This document shows, one piece after another, positions 44,487 to 58,058 of a stretch of 64,000 bases of DNA. A program made the translations under genes and the position numbers. Source of the DNA: Canna indica (lineage: Eukaryota > Streptophyta > Magnoliopsida > Zingiberales > Cannaceae); contig CP136890.1 in the NCBI GenBank assembly GCA_034359265.1, forward strand, positions 50,363,001 to 50,427,000, given 5' to 3'. Each line of letters opens with the position of its first letter. Position 1 is the first letter of the stretch. The notes beneath the pieces were generated by a model. It ran no database searches and had not been told where the DNA came from. It saw only the letters and a program-made list of their open reading frames with translations.

Positions 44487-47301
44487 GCAAATTTGGATGT
44501 GAGAATAGTTCATTTTAATAATATGAAAGTTTTTTTTCACCAAAAAAAAGAAAATTATTTTATTAAGCGGCTAGAGCCAACATCAAAAGAGTAATAATAT
44601 GGAAGTTAAAGGTTCCATATTGTAGGAGGCTTCAAATTCTCACAAACATAGCATTTAGGTATAGTCAACATATGCACCAAAGTTATTTTTATGACTAAAA
44701 GCACAAGTCCAACTAAGGTCTACAACTATAAAATTTCGATGTGTGGCTGTGGTCGAAAGGCTACAACGGCAAAATAATATGACTATTAAAAAAACATGAA
44801 AGGAACATAAGACAAAAAAGCTATAAAGCATGACTATAAATCAAAAATAACATTACAACACAATTTGGTAATCACCAAATTGCAAAAAAAGAAAAAAACT
44901 ATAACCATGAATGAAACAGAAAACCAAAAAACAACTATTAAGCATGACTATAAATCCAAAATAACATTATAAAACAGAGAACAAATTAAAAACCTCCTAA
45001 TTTAGTCCGGCATCATTTTATATCATAATTCCTAGAGAAAGTAAACCGAAAATGACACAAATTAGTATCTTGCATCTCACGGTTGTCGTCAATGTGCAAC
45101 ACGACGATGACGAGCAGGTGCAGCGACGAGCCACACAATTCGGGCGCAAAGCAAACTCAACCTCCACCTATGGCTCTACGACATAGTGCTTGAATCTATT
45201 GGCACCAAAAACAATATCTTCTTTTTCGTTGACATCTCCTCCAACAAGTTTGCGGCCACGAGGCGAACATCTTTATCTTTGCCGGCTTAGTAGTTTGTCT
45301 TCACCTCGTGATTCTGAAGTTGCATCTTGAAATTTCTCGAGTGATGCTCGTAAGAGATCATTGTCCTCCTCTAAAGCTTCATTGCTAGCCCCAAATCTAT
45401 TGTCACCTACCGTCGTCCATGGTAGACGTTGCCTACAAAGCTGCTCTCAAACTCCTCTTGCTCGTGTTGGTGGGCACACGTAGGGGGAAATGTTCATGTT
45501 GAAGATGCAACCACAAGTTCGTCTTTAGCTTCTTTTTACAATGCTTGTACATGTATTAAATGTTTACAAAATTACCACTGAACTCGCTCGCTCTCAAAGT
45601 TATGCATCCCCCTTCGTCGAGTTGACAAAAATGTCGAACATATAAACTAGTCGTAGTCCAACTCAATTGCATCCATTATCAGCACCTGCACTTCGCTCTC
45701 CTCACCATTCTATGACACCTTTGACTTCTTCAGCATCGTACAAATTCGAGATCAAGCTTCACACGAAACTTCGCCATTATGGTTCGCTTTGACACACGCA
45801 GTGATTTCTCCCCCTTGTCCTTCATAATGACCTTGGGAGTATGGGGCGACTATGGTATTTCAACCACTAATTTCAAACAAACAATCCTTGAGGGTAAATC
45901 CAAACCATGTTGACATTCTCGTCGTAGAAGTGGAAGGTGGCGTTGGGTCAATCTTTTTTATTCGAATCTCGATATTGAGGTTCTTCTACAAATACCACTT
46001 GATATCTCCATTGAATGAGATCATGCATCGTGGAGTTAAAGCCTATAAGGGTTAGAGGCATGTGCATGTTTCCGAAGTTTATGGTAGGACAAAGATGGAC
46101 CAATTTAGAGTGATAGCATTTTCATGCCATCATGCAAGTCCTTTTTCCAATATAAAAGGGCGAAGCCTCATCACTTAGGTATTTAGAACTTAGTGCTCAA
46201 GGTCGAGGAAATAGATCAAGTCATTGGTGTAATTAGCACGCTCATACCAGTCCTAATATCATACCCTGATGGTATGCCCCCACCACCACACCTAAGTATC
46301 ATCGCTTTGTCGCACACTAGTGGTAGCCATACGATGCAAGACACCGACCAACACCACATCATAGCACGGACAATAACAAGAAAATAAAAAGAAATAAAAC
46401 ATAGGAAATGAATTTTATGATGCTATATATAAAGTTTTCTGTTGGAGAAATCATTTGCAAAACTAACGGAAAACTGATTCTCGGTAATGTTAAATATGAT
46501 TCAATCAACATAATTATTATCTAGTGAAATAAGATCAAAATAAAATTTCTTTATGTGGGTGGAGACATCAACTTTTTTCTATTGAACATAACTAAAAATA
46601 ATTAGAATGTAAAAACTACGAACTAATCATATCTCAAGTTAATATACATAACTTTCAAATCAATTGGTCATTAACATAAATTAGAATTCCTAATTCATCG
46701 CAACAACTACCGGCCAAAATAAAAGAATTAAACAATTGCAATATAGAATCATAGAAAACAAAAATATTAAACAAGGATTAGAAGAAGAAATAAGTACCGC
46801 ACTTGAACCCGCAGTTGACTTCCAAAAATTTGTTCAATATCAATCATATTTGAAAGATCAACAACTCGATATTACCTGAAGTAATTTGAAATATGCTAGC
46901 TGTTTTGCTGTTGATAGTTGAAGTGGTTTCCAATCTATACAAATTGTGTTCCAAATGCAAAAAAATATTTAATCATTAACCTCACACCAACAAAGTTTTA
47001 TGAACCATAGAAGGACAAATTTAATCATTAAAACCTCACATTGTAATTTATGTCAATAGTGATAAATATAATAAATTAGCAAATTGCTTACTCAACCAGT
47101 CAGTAGAACAAAACATGAATCCCACGTTCGGCCTACACGACATACCTAGATAAAATACTGAAAAACATAATAAAAAATAGCCTCAATGTACCTGACCAGA
47201 ATGCTAGATACATTATTTGTCTCGTAGCAGTTGACCAATCAAAATCTCCAATCTTTAGATTTATCCATAGAAACACATCATAAAGTTGATCTGGTGCATC
47301 C
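44456..47301. repeat. 2.84-kb direct duplication, copy 1
   Basis: This matches 48257-51092 with scattered substitutions and small indels. Its left edge lies in the REVEILLE-like exon and it runs through AAGCGCGAATTGAAGC to GGTGCATCC. It contains short frames conserved in both copies (45852-46055 and 46193-46387, 64-67 codons), which I do not recognise as proteins. It is AT-rich otherwise. Confidence 0.92.
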
Positions 47302-48256
47302 TGCATAATGGATCAATACCAAACAATAATATGTCTAGCACATCCCAAACAATAATATTAGTTATGTATGGAAGTAATAATCATTAACAAAAAACCAAAT
47401 AGAAGTAAAACAGATAAATTAGAAGAATTTTCTTATTGTATTCATCCTTCTTGTTGTTTTCATTCGTTTCAATGAAAAACAAGTAAATTCTTTATCAATT
47501 ACCTGCTTGCGAGTAATTAAACTTATAACAATCTCCAACCCCTTGATTTTGTTCCAATGCTAATTTTGACCCCTGAAAAAAAATAGGCTTGAGAACAATA
47601 ATTCAAAAATTAATAAAGAAGACTACAAGAGACAGTACCTGCGATGCAGATAAAGATCTATGGTAAAGAGCTCCAAAATCTCCCGAGTTAATCAATTATA
47701 TATTTGTACCTATGCAAATATATATATTATTAAATTACATTATGCAATATATTCGTATTATACCTGAATCCTCTCGAAGCGTGTAAGAGAACAACGAAGC
47801 CCTCACCCACGCAAAAGCGATACCACAAGCCACTCCTACATGCAAAAAAACAAACATTTTCTGTATAGCATACTTATATTAAGATTTTACAGTATTCAAT
47901 AGAAAAATTAGTAAATTGTGTATAGCATACTATTTATCACTGAAAGCAACATATAAAGGAAGCTTGAAGACAACAATATTGCACATGAACTTATTATTCA
48001 TCTCAGAAACACAAACTAAAAATGTGAAAATGAAGATATTTTCAAGGACCACTACATAAAATAAATAAAATACAGCACCAAATTCAGTGAAAACCCGACA
48101 CCTATACCATGCCTAAATTGAAACTTTGACCATTAGTACTCCATTAGTTTAGGTGTAAATATTAGGAATGAATTAAGAAATTGATGCTTGCATAAGTGCG
48201 TTAAAAAAAATTGCCTTATCTCAAGATATCGACGCCACAAGACAAATCGGCACCGC
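47302..48256. other. 955-bp spacer between the duplicated blocks
   Basis: This is AT-rich and single copy in the window. Several TTACCTGC and TACCTG strings look like reverse-strand splice donors, but no exon could be translated convincingly. No other structure is seen. Confidence 0.5.
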
Positions 48257-51092
48257 AAGCGCGAATTGAAGCTTTAGCTTCATGCCTGCAAATTTGGATG
48301 TGAGAATAGTTAATTTTAATAATATGAAAGTTTTTTTCAACAAGAAAAAGAAATTTATTTTATTAAGCGGCTAGAGCCAACGTCAAAAGAGTAATAATAT
48401 GAAAGTTAAAGGTTCAATATTGTAGGAGGCTTCAAATTCCCACAAACATAGCATTTAGGTATAGTCAACATATGCACCAAAGTTATTTTTATGACTAAAA
48501 GCACAAGTCCAACTAAGGTCTACAACTATAAAATTTCGATGTGTGGCTGTGGTCGAAAGGCTACAACGGCAAAATAATATGACTATTAAAAAAACATGAA
48601 AGGAACATAAAACAAAAAAGCTATAAAGCATGACTATAAATCCAAAATAACATTACAACACAATTTGGTAATCACCAAATTGCAAAAAAAGAAAAAACCT
48701 ATAACCATGAATGAAACAGAAAACCAAAAAACAACTATTAAGCATGACTATAAATCCAAAATAACATTATAAAACATAGAACAAATTAAAAACCTCCTTG
48801 TTTAATCCGGCAGCATTTTATATCATAATTCCTAGAGAAAGTAAACCGAAAATGACACAAATTAGTATCTTGCATCTCACGGTTGTCATCAATGTGCAAC
48901 ACGACGATGACGGGCAGGTGCAGCGACGAGCCACACAATTCGGGCGCAAAGCAAACTCAACCTCCACCTACGGCTCTACGACATAGTGCTTGAATCTATT
49001 GGCACCAAAAACAATATCTTCTTTTTCGTTGACATCTTCTCCTCCAACAAGTTTGCGGCCACGAGGCGAACATCTTTATCTTTGCCGGCTTAGTAGTTTG
49101 TCTTCACCTCGTGATTCTGAAGTTGCATCTTGAAATTTCTCGAGTGATGCTCGTTAGAGATCATTGTCCTCCTCTAAAGCTTCATTGCTAGCCCCAAATC
49201 TATTGTCACCTACCGTCGTCCATGGTAGACGTTGCCTACAACGCTGCTCTCAAACTCCTCTTGCTCGTGTTGGTGGGCACACGTAGGGGGAAATGCTCAT
49301 GTTGAAGATGCAACCACAAGTTCGTCTTTAGCTTCTTTTTACAATGCTTGTACATGTATTAAATGTTTACAAAATTACCACTGAACTCGCTCGCTCTCAA
49401 AGTTATGCATCCCCCTTCGTCGAGTTGACAAAAACGTCAAACATATAAACTAGTCGTAGTCCAACTCAATTGCATCCATTATCAGCACCTTCTCTTCGCT
49501 CTTCTCACCATTCTATGACACCTTTGACTTCTTCAGCATCGTATAAATTCGAGATCAAGCTTCACACGAAACTTCGCCATTATGGTTCGCTTTGACACAC
49601 GCAGTGATTTCTCCCCCTTGTCCTTCATAATGACCTTGGGAGTATGGGGCGACTATGGTATTTCAACCACTAATTTCAAACAAACAATCCTTGAGGGTAA
49701 ATCCAAACCATGTTGACATTCTCGTCGTAGAAGTGGAAGGTGGCGTTGGGTCAATCTTTTTTATTCGAATCTCGATATTGAGGTTCTTCTACAAGTACCA
49801 CTTGATATCTCCATTGAATGAGATCGTGCGTCGTGGAGTTAAAGCCTATAAGGGTTAGAGGCATGTGCATGTTTCCGAAGTTTATGGTAAGGACAAAGAT
49901 GGACCAATTTAGAGTGATAGCATTTTCATGCCATCATGCAAGTCCTTTTTCCAATATAAAAGGGCGAAGCCTCATCACTTAGGTATTTAGAACTTAGTGC
50001 TCAAGGTCGAGGAAATAGATCAAGTCATTGGTGTAATTAGCACGCTCATACCGGTCCTAATATCATACCCTGATGGTAAGCCCCCACCACCACACCTAAG
50101 TATCACCGCTTTGTCGCACACTAGCGGTAGCCATATGATGCAAGACACCGACCAACACCACCTCATAGCACGGACAATAACAAGAAAATAAAAAGAAATA
50201 AAACATAGGAAATGAATTTTATGATGCTATATATAAAGTTTTCAGTTGGAGAAATCATTTGCAAAACTAACGAAAAACTGATTCTCGGTAATGTTAAATA
50301 TGATTCAATCAACATAATTATTATCTAGTGAAATAAGATCAAAATAAAATTTCTTTATGTGGAGACATCATCTTTTTTCTATTGAACATAACTAAAAAAT
50401 AATTAGAATGTAAAAACTACGAACTAATCATGTCTCAAGTTAACTTTCAAATCAATTGGTCATTAACATAAATTAGAATTCCTAATTCATCTCAACAACT
50501 ACCGGCCAAAATAAAAGAATTAAACAATTGCAATATAGAATCATAGAAAACAAAAATATTAAACAAGGATTAGAAGAAGAAATAAGTACCGCACTTGAAC
50601 TCGCAGTTGACTTCCAAAAATTTGTTCAATATCAATCATATTTGAAAGATCAACAACTCGATGTTACCTAAAGTAATTTGAAATAAGCTAGCTATTTTGC
50701 TGTTGATAGTTGAAGTGGTTTCCAGTCTATACAAATTGTGTTCCAAATGCAAAAAAATATTTAATCATTAACCTCACACCAACAAAGTTTTATGAACATA
50801 GAAGGACAAATTTAATCATTAAAACCTCACATTGTAATTTATGTCAATAGTGATAAATATAATAAATTAGCAAATTGCTTACTCAACCAGTCAGTAGAAC
50901 AAAATATGAATCCCACGTCAGGCCTACACGGCATACCTAGATAAAATACTGAAAAACATAATAAAAAATATCCTCAATGTACCTGACCAGAATGCTAGAT
51001 ACATTATTTATCTCGTAGCAGTTGGCCAATCAAAATCTCCAATCTTTAGATTTATCCATAGAAACAAATCATAAAGTTGATCTGGTGCATCC
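48257..51092. repeat. 2.84-kb direct duplication, copy 2
   Basis: Offset from copy 1 is about 3801-3804 bp. It carries only the first 30 or so bases of the REVEILLE-like exon next to its presumed splice acceptor, so the duplication is of intron-side sequence. It ends at GGTGCATCC, after which the flanks differ. Confidence 0.92.
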
Positions 51093-53221
51093 AAAAAAAT
51101 AGATGTGCAGCGTACTTAGAAAATCTTAACTTATTGAAAGTCCCAAACAGCATCTTTGTACGATACCAATCATTAACTAATTTAAAACCATTAACATTCT
51201 TATTTTATCCCAAACTAATGAAGATCCTTATTCATATTAATACCAATGGCAACAAATTTAACGACTTTTTTCAAATTATTCCAAAACACAACAAAGTCGG
51301 CAAAATTTTGAATAGCATGATAAAAAATTATATATACGGTAGACAAGTTCAATATCAATTTGCCAATAAAATGATAAACCAAAAGTGTCAATTGTTTTGG
51401 ACAATCGTTGGATAATCAACCAAAAAATATCAATCAATATTTAGAAAATCATTCTTAATTGTGAGATTGCAAGGAAAAATATAAGTGAAAAATATAAAAA
51501 CATAAATTTTATTATTTATCCAATAAATCAAATAATTAAAAAGCATATCAAACAAAGAAATAAATTAATTCATAATATTGAGCTATAATCAGCTTTATAA
51601 TCCTAGCTAGCATACCCATGTCATGGCATAAAAGATATAAATTAGGTGTTAGTCAAATACCAATAACATATCCAAATTTTAAAAGGAAACAGTGGTGCAC
51701 TAGAATTTAATATAACTCATACCAGTAATCTATAGCGGGTAAGTGAAAAATACCAGTAATCATACCAGTACCTCATCACAAACCATGGATAAATGAAAAA
51801 AGAAGCAAGAAATCTATAGCGGCAAATTAAACATAGATAGATTTATGATAAATAAAATTTTGCTTAAATTTATTGAAAAATAAAAAAACATATATCTCAA
51901 TTATTTTAGCAATTTATTTTTCTTACCAAGAACTATTGTAGCAATTAATCCAACATTTAAATCAAACCTCCTCCCTACTTGTTGTCGTATTCCTTTCAAA
52001 TCTTTTGAATCTAATACAACATTATATTCATTAAAAAGAAAACGAACACGTTGCAAACTAAATCAGGCATGTATAAAGAGCATTCTTCTAAATATATGAT
52101 AAAGCAATGAGGACGATAATAACTTTTCCCAGCACAAGGCAAATACATACCACCATGTAAACAACTGTAACACAAGAATATAATTAACAAAAATGTAAAT
52201 TCAATAATCTAACCAAATTATAAAAGAACTTTCTCATAAAGGTTGCATCATATGCACAAATATGATGAGTATTTACTTAACCTCAGCTTCATATGCACAA
52301 ATATCACACATCCCTGAAGTATTAATAGCAACGATAAGTATGGGAAATAAAAGAAAAGAAAAATGCTGATTTTCAGTAGATCTAAAGCAAAAAGAAAAGA
52401 AAAACGATCATACCATATAGCTTTAAAGATTCCAGTACCGATTTTCCCGATCCTTAAAAAAAGTCATTAGAAAAATTGGTCATACAGTCCATCAAAAATA
52501 ATCACTTGCAGTATGAGCTAAAAGTCCACTTCCACAAAGAACTTTGCTACCTCATGTGAATACGTATTGCACAATTAATGCATATAATCACATTCTTAAG
52601 TCTTAAATAAGGTTAACTCTTGAACCATACACTAAGTGTGTACTATACAATTAGTGCATATAATGACATTCTTACCTAAGATTAACTCCTAAACTCAAAC
52701 AATTTGTAGTTTCTAGGTAGAAATAATTTTTCTTGCAAGACGCGTGGTAGAGATTAATATGTATGCACCTATAAGTTTTAGAATGTATAAATATAAAGCT
52801 ATTATATTCAGGAAAAAACATAAGTAGAAATTAAAAAACGCAAAGAATTTCAAAATTGAAGATAATCTGAGTTGATAACTTCCATATAATCCAGAAATGC
52901 AACAACCACTACAGTAAACTTATAAATTGGCTTTCATTATATAGAAAGCATGCACATTTTTTAGGTCAACTTTTGTTTAGACCTTTATAAAAACGTCACT
53001 ATTGAAGTAAAAGAATAATATAATAAAAAAAATTAAAAATTGACATATATAAAAGCATCCGATTTCTATTAATTTTGAGTTGATAATGAGAAATATGACG
53101 CTTAAAGAGCCTATTTCAATTTAACAAGTGCCCCTATAAAGGGGCACCAATTTCAATTTAACAAGCGCCCCTCGCCTTTTGAAAGATTAATCAACCATTA
53201 ATTAATGTTAACTTATATTTT
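51093..53221. other. AT-rich spacer, right part shared with the other EXO70 units
   Basis: 51093-52165 is unique. It has one forward frame of 112 codons (51077-51415, KVPNSIFVRYQSLTNLKPL) that I do not recognise and that may be chance. 52166-53221 matches 26880-27751 and 57175-58058, the sequence that precedes the EXO70 units. Confidence 0.5.
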
Positions 53222-54690
53222 TGGGTTTCTCTCATTTATGATATGTACTTTTATTTTGCTCAATTCAATCATATACTACCACATTTGTCCCAATTGTGAC
53301 ATGTCGTCTAATTTTCGATAACAACCCATTAAACTAATGATATGGCATACTAATGTGAAATAAAAAATATTTTTTTAATATTAAAATTTAATAAAATGAA
53401 TATCTCTATCTCTATCTCTCGTTATTCGTCATCATTTAAGGACAAGGAGCAAGAGGAAGAGGAGTCTCGCAAAAATGTCAACCATTCAACCAACGCCACC
53501 GAGTGCAATGTATCAAATAAGAAGTCGATGGAGGATTTCTTTTTGCAGGGGGACTTCCGTGAAGATCTCGGAGAGGGTTGATTCCTAGTCGAAGCTTTTG
53601 CTGGATGTAGTCAATGGCGTGACGAGTGGGCGCTTGAACCATGGCGCGTCAAGAGGCATTGACTTGGAGTGCTCCTTTTGGACTACGGCTTCAAAGTCGA
53701 CAAACATGATGTGAGTGGCCTCGGCGAGCTTGGAGGGTAGGCTATGGCCTATTCTTGGACAACGGCAGTTGTGCTAAAGCAAAACAATGCATCTATCTAT
53801 GGCAATAGCTCAGAGATGGTGTTGTACAAGTCCAGTATCCAAAAAAATTTCTCTGTCGACCGCTTCGATTTCACCAACTCCGGGAAACACCACTTGGATT
53901 TAACCAAATCCGGGAAACGGAAGAGCTGAACTACAACATTTTCAGCGATATTAGCTCTAACAATCTTCGGATTGAATTGAAGCCACTAAAGACGTGGGCC
54001 AAGACGATTCGTTGATCGAAGTACAGAGTGGCGACCCGCGAGGCGCCGATCCAAAACTAGATTTTTCTCTCGAGAAGCTATCAATCCATCCTCTAAACCT
54101 GCGAGGAGGTACGTCACTCGAAGCCGAGGCAATAGAGCCCCTTGATCAACTTGCGGAGGATCTTGTATACCCCGACGCACTCATTGTCATAGCTGATGAT
54201 GATCGCGGTCTCGGCAATAGCGTAGAGGTGAACCATGACGCTAGCCGTAGCACTCTAATCCTCAACAATAAAGTCCACTGCTGGGTGAATCTCATCGTCC
54301 TCGGTGACCTCGGAGACGCTAGAGCAGTTGGCTATGAGAATATGATAGAGAACTCGTTTTCGAGGCGACGCATGGTGGCCTTCAAGATCGAAGGTCGCGT
54401 GGGACCCGTGGCCTCCATATATATCCTCAGTGGAGACGATGTTGAACATGGCATAATTGAGGCCACAAAGAAGAAATAGGGCAACAGAAAAGAGAGAGAG
54501 AGAGAGAGAGGACCATGATATAAGTTTTCAATTTATAATGTCTTAATAATAAAAAAATATTTTTTTATTACAGATCAGCATGTCACGTTGTCGACACAAA
54601 TTAGACTAAATGCTAAATTGAGATAAATCTTGTAATATAAGATTTAATTAAACAAAACATAAGTTTAAGCCACAAATGAGGAAAACCTCG
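53222..54690. mobile_element. EXO70-carrying long-TIR element, copy 3
   Basis: The left terminus is 53222-53398 and the right terminus is 54527-54690, with the same inverted similarity as copy 2. The flanks are the same as for copies 2 and 4, so it was copied by duplication of a larger block and not by a fresh insertion. Confidence 0.72.
53450..54449 (-). pseudogene. EXO70 pseudogene fragment, copy 3
   Basis: The reverse strand at 54255-54449 gives the upstream segment (VLYHILIANCSSVSE). Further on are pieces equivalent to the RRLFASER-SVRE region and the KxLDLY-ELLP motif, but in several frames. It is more disrupted than copy 4: single-base changes break the frame around 53750 and 53930. 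Confidence 0.7.
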
Positions 54691-54815
54691 TAGGGCCAGT
54701 CTATGTTTTGATATTTTCCGTAGCTTTAATCTTGTAACGATAGTACAATCACTTCATAGACGACAGTGTTGTGACCACCAAATAATGAAAATACCATATA
54801 TTCTTATGGTAAAAT

Positions 54816-55918
54816 CAATGTTATTAATGGCGGAAGACGGCACATGACGGGAAGCCAAAAATCCACCATACAAATATGGCGGATGGAGTTGCAGCCAATA
54901 GCGAAAGCATGGCGACTGAATATATATAATAAATAATAAGAAATGACCATATTATTGTAATTTTCAACTCCTACAAATTTGAGGTTTTGAGTAGCAAACC
55001 AAACCTAAAATTTAGACTAGGACAAAAGCAATAAAAAAGAAGAAAAGGACAAAAGTATTTTAAAAAAAAAGAAATAGAGAAAAAATTGTGAAGGGATGTT
55101 GGAACATAACTGAAATGAAAAAAAGAAAATTGAAAAAAGAAAACAGAACAGAAGTAATAAAAAATAATTGAAACAAAAAATAGAACATACCAAAAGTATA
55201 AAAAAAAAAGAGGACAGAAGTAATAAAAAAGAAAAAAATATAGAGAAAATTGTCAAGGACTGTTGGAAGAGAACTGAAATGAAAGAAAGAAACAGAGAAA
55301 GAAAACAAAACAGGGAAAGAAATGAAGTGAAAACGAAAATTCACTAAAAAAAAGAAATGAAGTGAAAACATAGAGAAATGAAGTGAAAATGAAACGAAAG
55401 AAAACTGAAGTAATAAAGAAGAATCGAACAAAACACAAAAGCAATAAAAAAAGAATCAAACAAAATAGAAGTAAAAAATAAATAAACAGGAAAAAATCTG
55501 CATGTACGTTCGCAAATACCTAAAAAAGCAAGAAAATTTTAATGAATTGAAGAAGACAACTAAATAGGAGAGAAATGCCTTAGAAAAATAGCAAAAATTA
55601 CTATCTTGTCGTTCGAATTCGTCGCCGGAGTTCATCGCCGGAGTGGAGCAAACACAGGTTTGAGGGTTCTCAAGTTAGAGCAGCCGCCAATCTTGCCTTA
55701 GGGTTTAGGATTTTATTCTTAACTCTTTTAAAAATTTACAAAAACACCCCACTTAAAGAAAAAAACAAAAAAAAACATTATGTTGCACCATTTCCGGCAT
55801 AGTCGCCATGGCGATTGGCGGGCGCCACACAACGCCACACAGAAACCGCACCATTGCGGTTTTTGCATGGCAGTTTAATCAAATTCCGTCACGCCATGGC
55901 CGCTATTTGACAACACTA
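54816..55918. mobile_element. hAT element with GGTAAAAT duplication, copy 3
   Basis: GGTAAAAT is at 54808-54815 and 55919-55926. The termini are CAATGTTATTAATGG and CAACACTA. It has the same purine-rich interior and GCCGGAG repeats as copy 1, with which it shares the CAATGTT terminus. Confidence 0.88.
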
Positions 55919-58058
55919 GGTAAAATATGAAGTTGAAACATACAAATACGATGGTGGAAGCTAATAATAGAAAAACAAATACTACAATATTTTGATGAAA
56001 TGATTTTTTTGGGATTGTTAGATGTTACTAACCTCATTAATTCTATTATGAATCATTTAATTAGCAAATTTGGTGGTAACGGGTAAGAATAATAAATGAC
56101 AAAAAGAGCATTGAACATGCTCCAATATACATAATTCAAGGAACATCTTATATCTGTAAGTAATAAAAATAAATGCAGTTTCAACTCGACGAGGAGATTT
56201 AAGAATATGGTCTATTAAATTTTGAGAGAGAGAAAACACCATATTCCTCATCATGCATTATATTTTGAAGATGATTATTTTTCAATATTCTAAACTTTTT
56301 TTTTTAATATAAAAGATACATAATGTGAAAGAAAATACCTGCTCTTACAAGTGGTCCTCATCCAGCGCCCACGATCATTAGAACCTTTTTTGTAGATTAA
56401 AAAAAATATATTTATTGTTTATCAAAAAGGGCAAGGAGAACAAAGATGCTCTTACAAGTGGTCCTCGTCTAGCACCCCGACCATTAGTACCTTTTGTAGA
56501 TTAGAAACAACAAATTTATTATTTAGCAAAAAGGACTAGGAGAACACTATATATTGTTACAAAACAAGGAATGTAACATAATTTTCTAATACATGAACTA
56601 TTAAATACATACGCATGACACAAATCATACAAGGAAGGTAATATAATGGTATTAAATATATTGTTGCAAAACAAGATAACATAGTGGTAATAGTTTCTAA
56701 CAAGCAATATCACAAAACCCTTAGTCATCAACTGTTACAACATTTTAAAAGATGCATATGCTTAGGAAACAAACCTGAGTATATTTGACTATATCTTTCT
56801 CGAATGTTCATAAGTTTGAGCCTCAAGATATCCATAAGAAGCTCTAAGAAAGGAAAGCAATAATCAATTTAACTAAATAGGCTTAAACCAAATATTAGAG
56901 AGCTAACTTATTGAACTCATTCTAAATATGAATTCCATAAATGAATTAAGCTCAATGAAAAACACAGGAAACATAAATGAATTAAACGATTTAGACTTTC
57001 GGTGGAAAGCTCTGAAAGAGTGGTGCGAGATAGGCCAGAAGACAAATATGAGTCACCAGAGAGGGCTGTGGTTGCCGGAAGAGGACCAAAGATTGTTGGA
57101 GTCAACTTCCTACTAAAGATGCATGTTTATAATACAGAACATATGTATGTTATGTAAAGTCAAGATGCATAAATTGATAACAACACAAGAATATAATAAA
57201 CAAAATATAAATTCAATAATCTAATCAAATTATAAAAGAACTTCCTCGTACATGTTGCAACTATTTACTTAACCTTAACTTCATGTGCACAATTATCACA
57301 CATCCCTGAAGTATTAATATCAACGATGAGTATGAGAAATAAAAAGAAAAGAAAAATGCCGATTTTCTTTAGATCTAAAGCAGAAATAAAAGAAAATGCT
57401 GATTTTCTTTAGATCTAAAGCACAAAAAAAAAATTGGTCATACAGTCCATCAAAAATAATCACTTGTAGTATGAGTTAATACTTAATAGTCCACTTCTAC
57501 AAAGAATTTTGCTAACTCAGGTGAATACGTAATGCACAATTAATACATATATCACATTCTTAAGTACTAACTAAGGTTAACTCTTGAACCATAGCACTGA
57601 GTGTGTACTGCACAATTAATGCATATAATCACATCTTAACTAAGGTTAACTCCTAAACCCAAACAATTTGAAGTTTCAAGGTACAAATAAGTTTCACTAC
57701 CCTGAGTTGATAACTTCCATACAATCCAGAAATGCAATAACCACTATACTAAACTTATGAAATTGGCTTTCATTATGTAGAAAGCAGGCACCTCTTTTAG
57801 GTCTAAACTTAAGTTTAGACCTTTTATAAAAAGGTCAGTATTGAAGTAAAAGAATAAAAAATTAAAAATTAAAAATTGGCACATATTTTTTGCACCCGAT
57901 TTCTATTAATTTTGAGATGATAAAGAGAAATATGGCACTTAATAACAAGAGTCTATTTCAATTTAACAAGTGCCCCCTTAAAGGGCACCGATTTCAATTT
58001 AACAGGCGCCTCTCGCCTCTTGAGAGGTTAACCATTAATTAATGTTAGCTTGTATTTT
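55919..58058. other. AT-rich spacer of the duplicated unit (first form), second occurrence
   Basis: This is collinear with 25605-27751, including the duplicated CTCTTACAAGTGGTCCTC phrase and the TAGATCTAAAGC segments. No gene is recognised, and the short frame near 56928-57116 is a diverged version of 26572-26826. Confidence 0.6.

Noticed and set aside
51077..51415. 112-codon forward frame as a gene
   Set aside because: Unrecognised, AT-driven composition and no supporting context. Kept only as a remark in the spacer entry.
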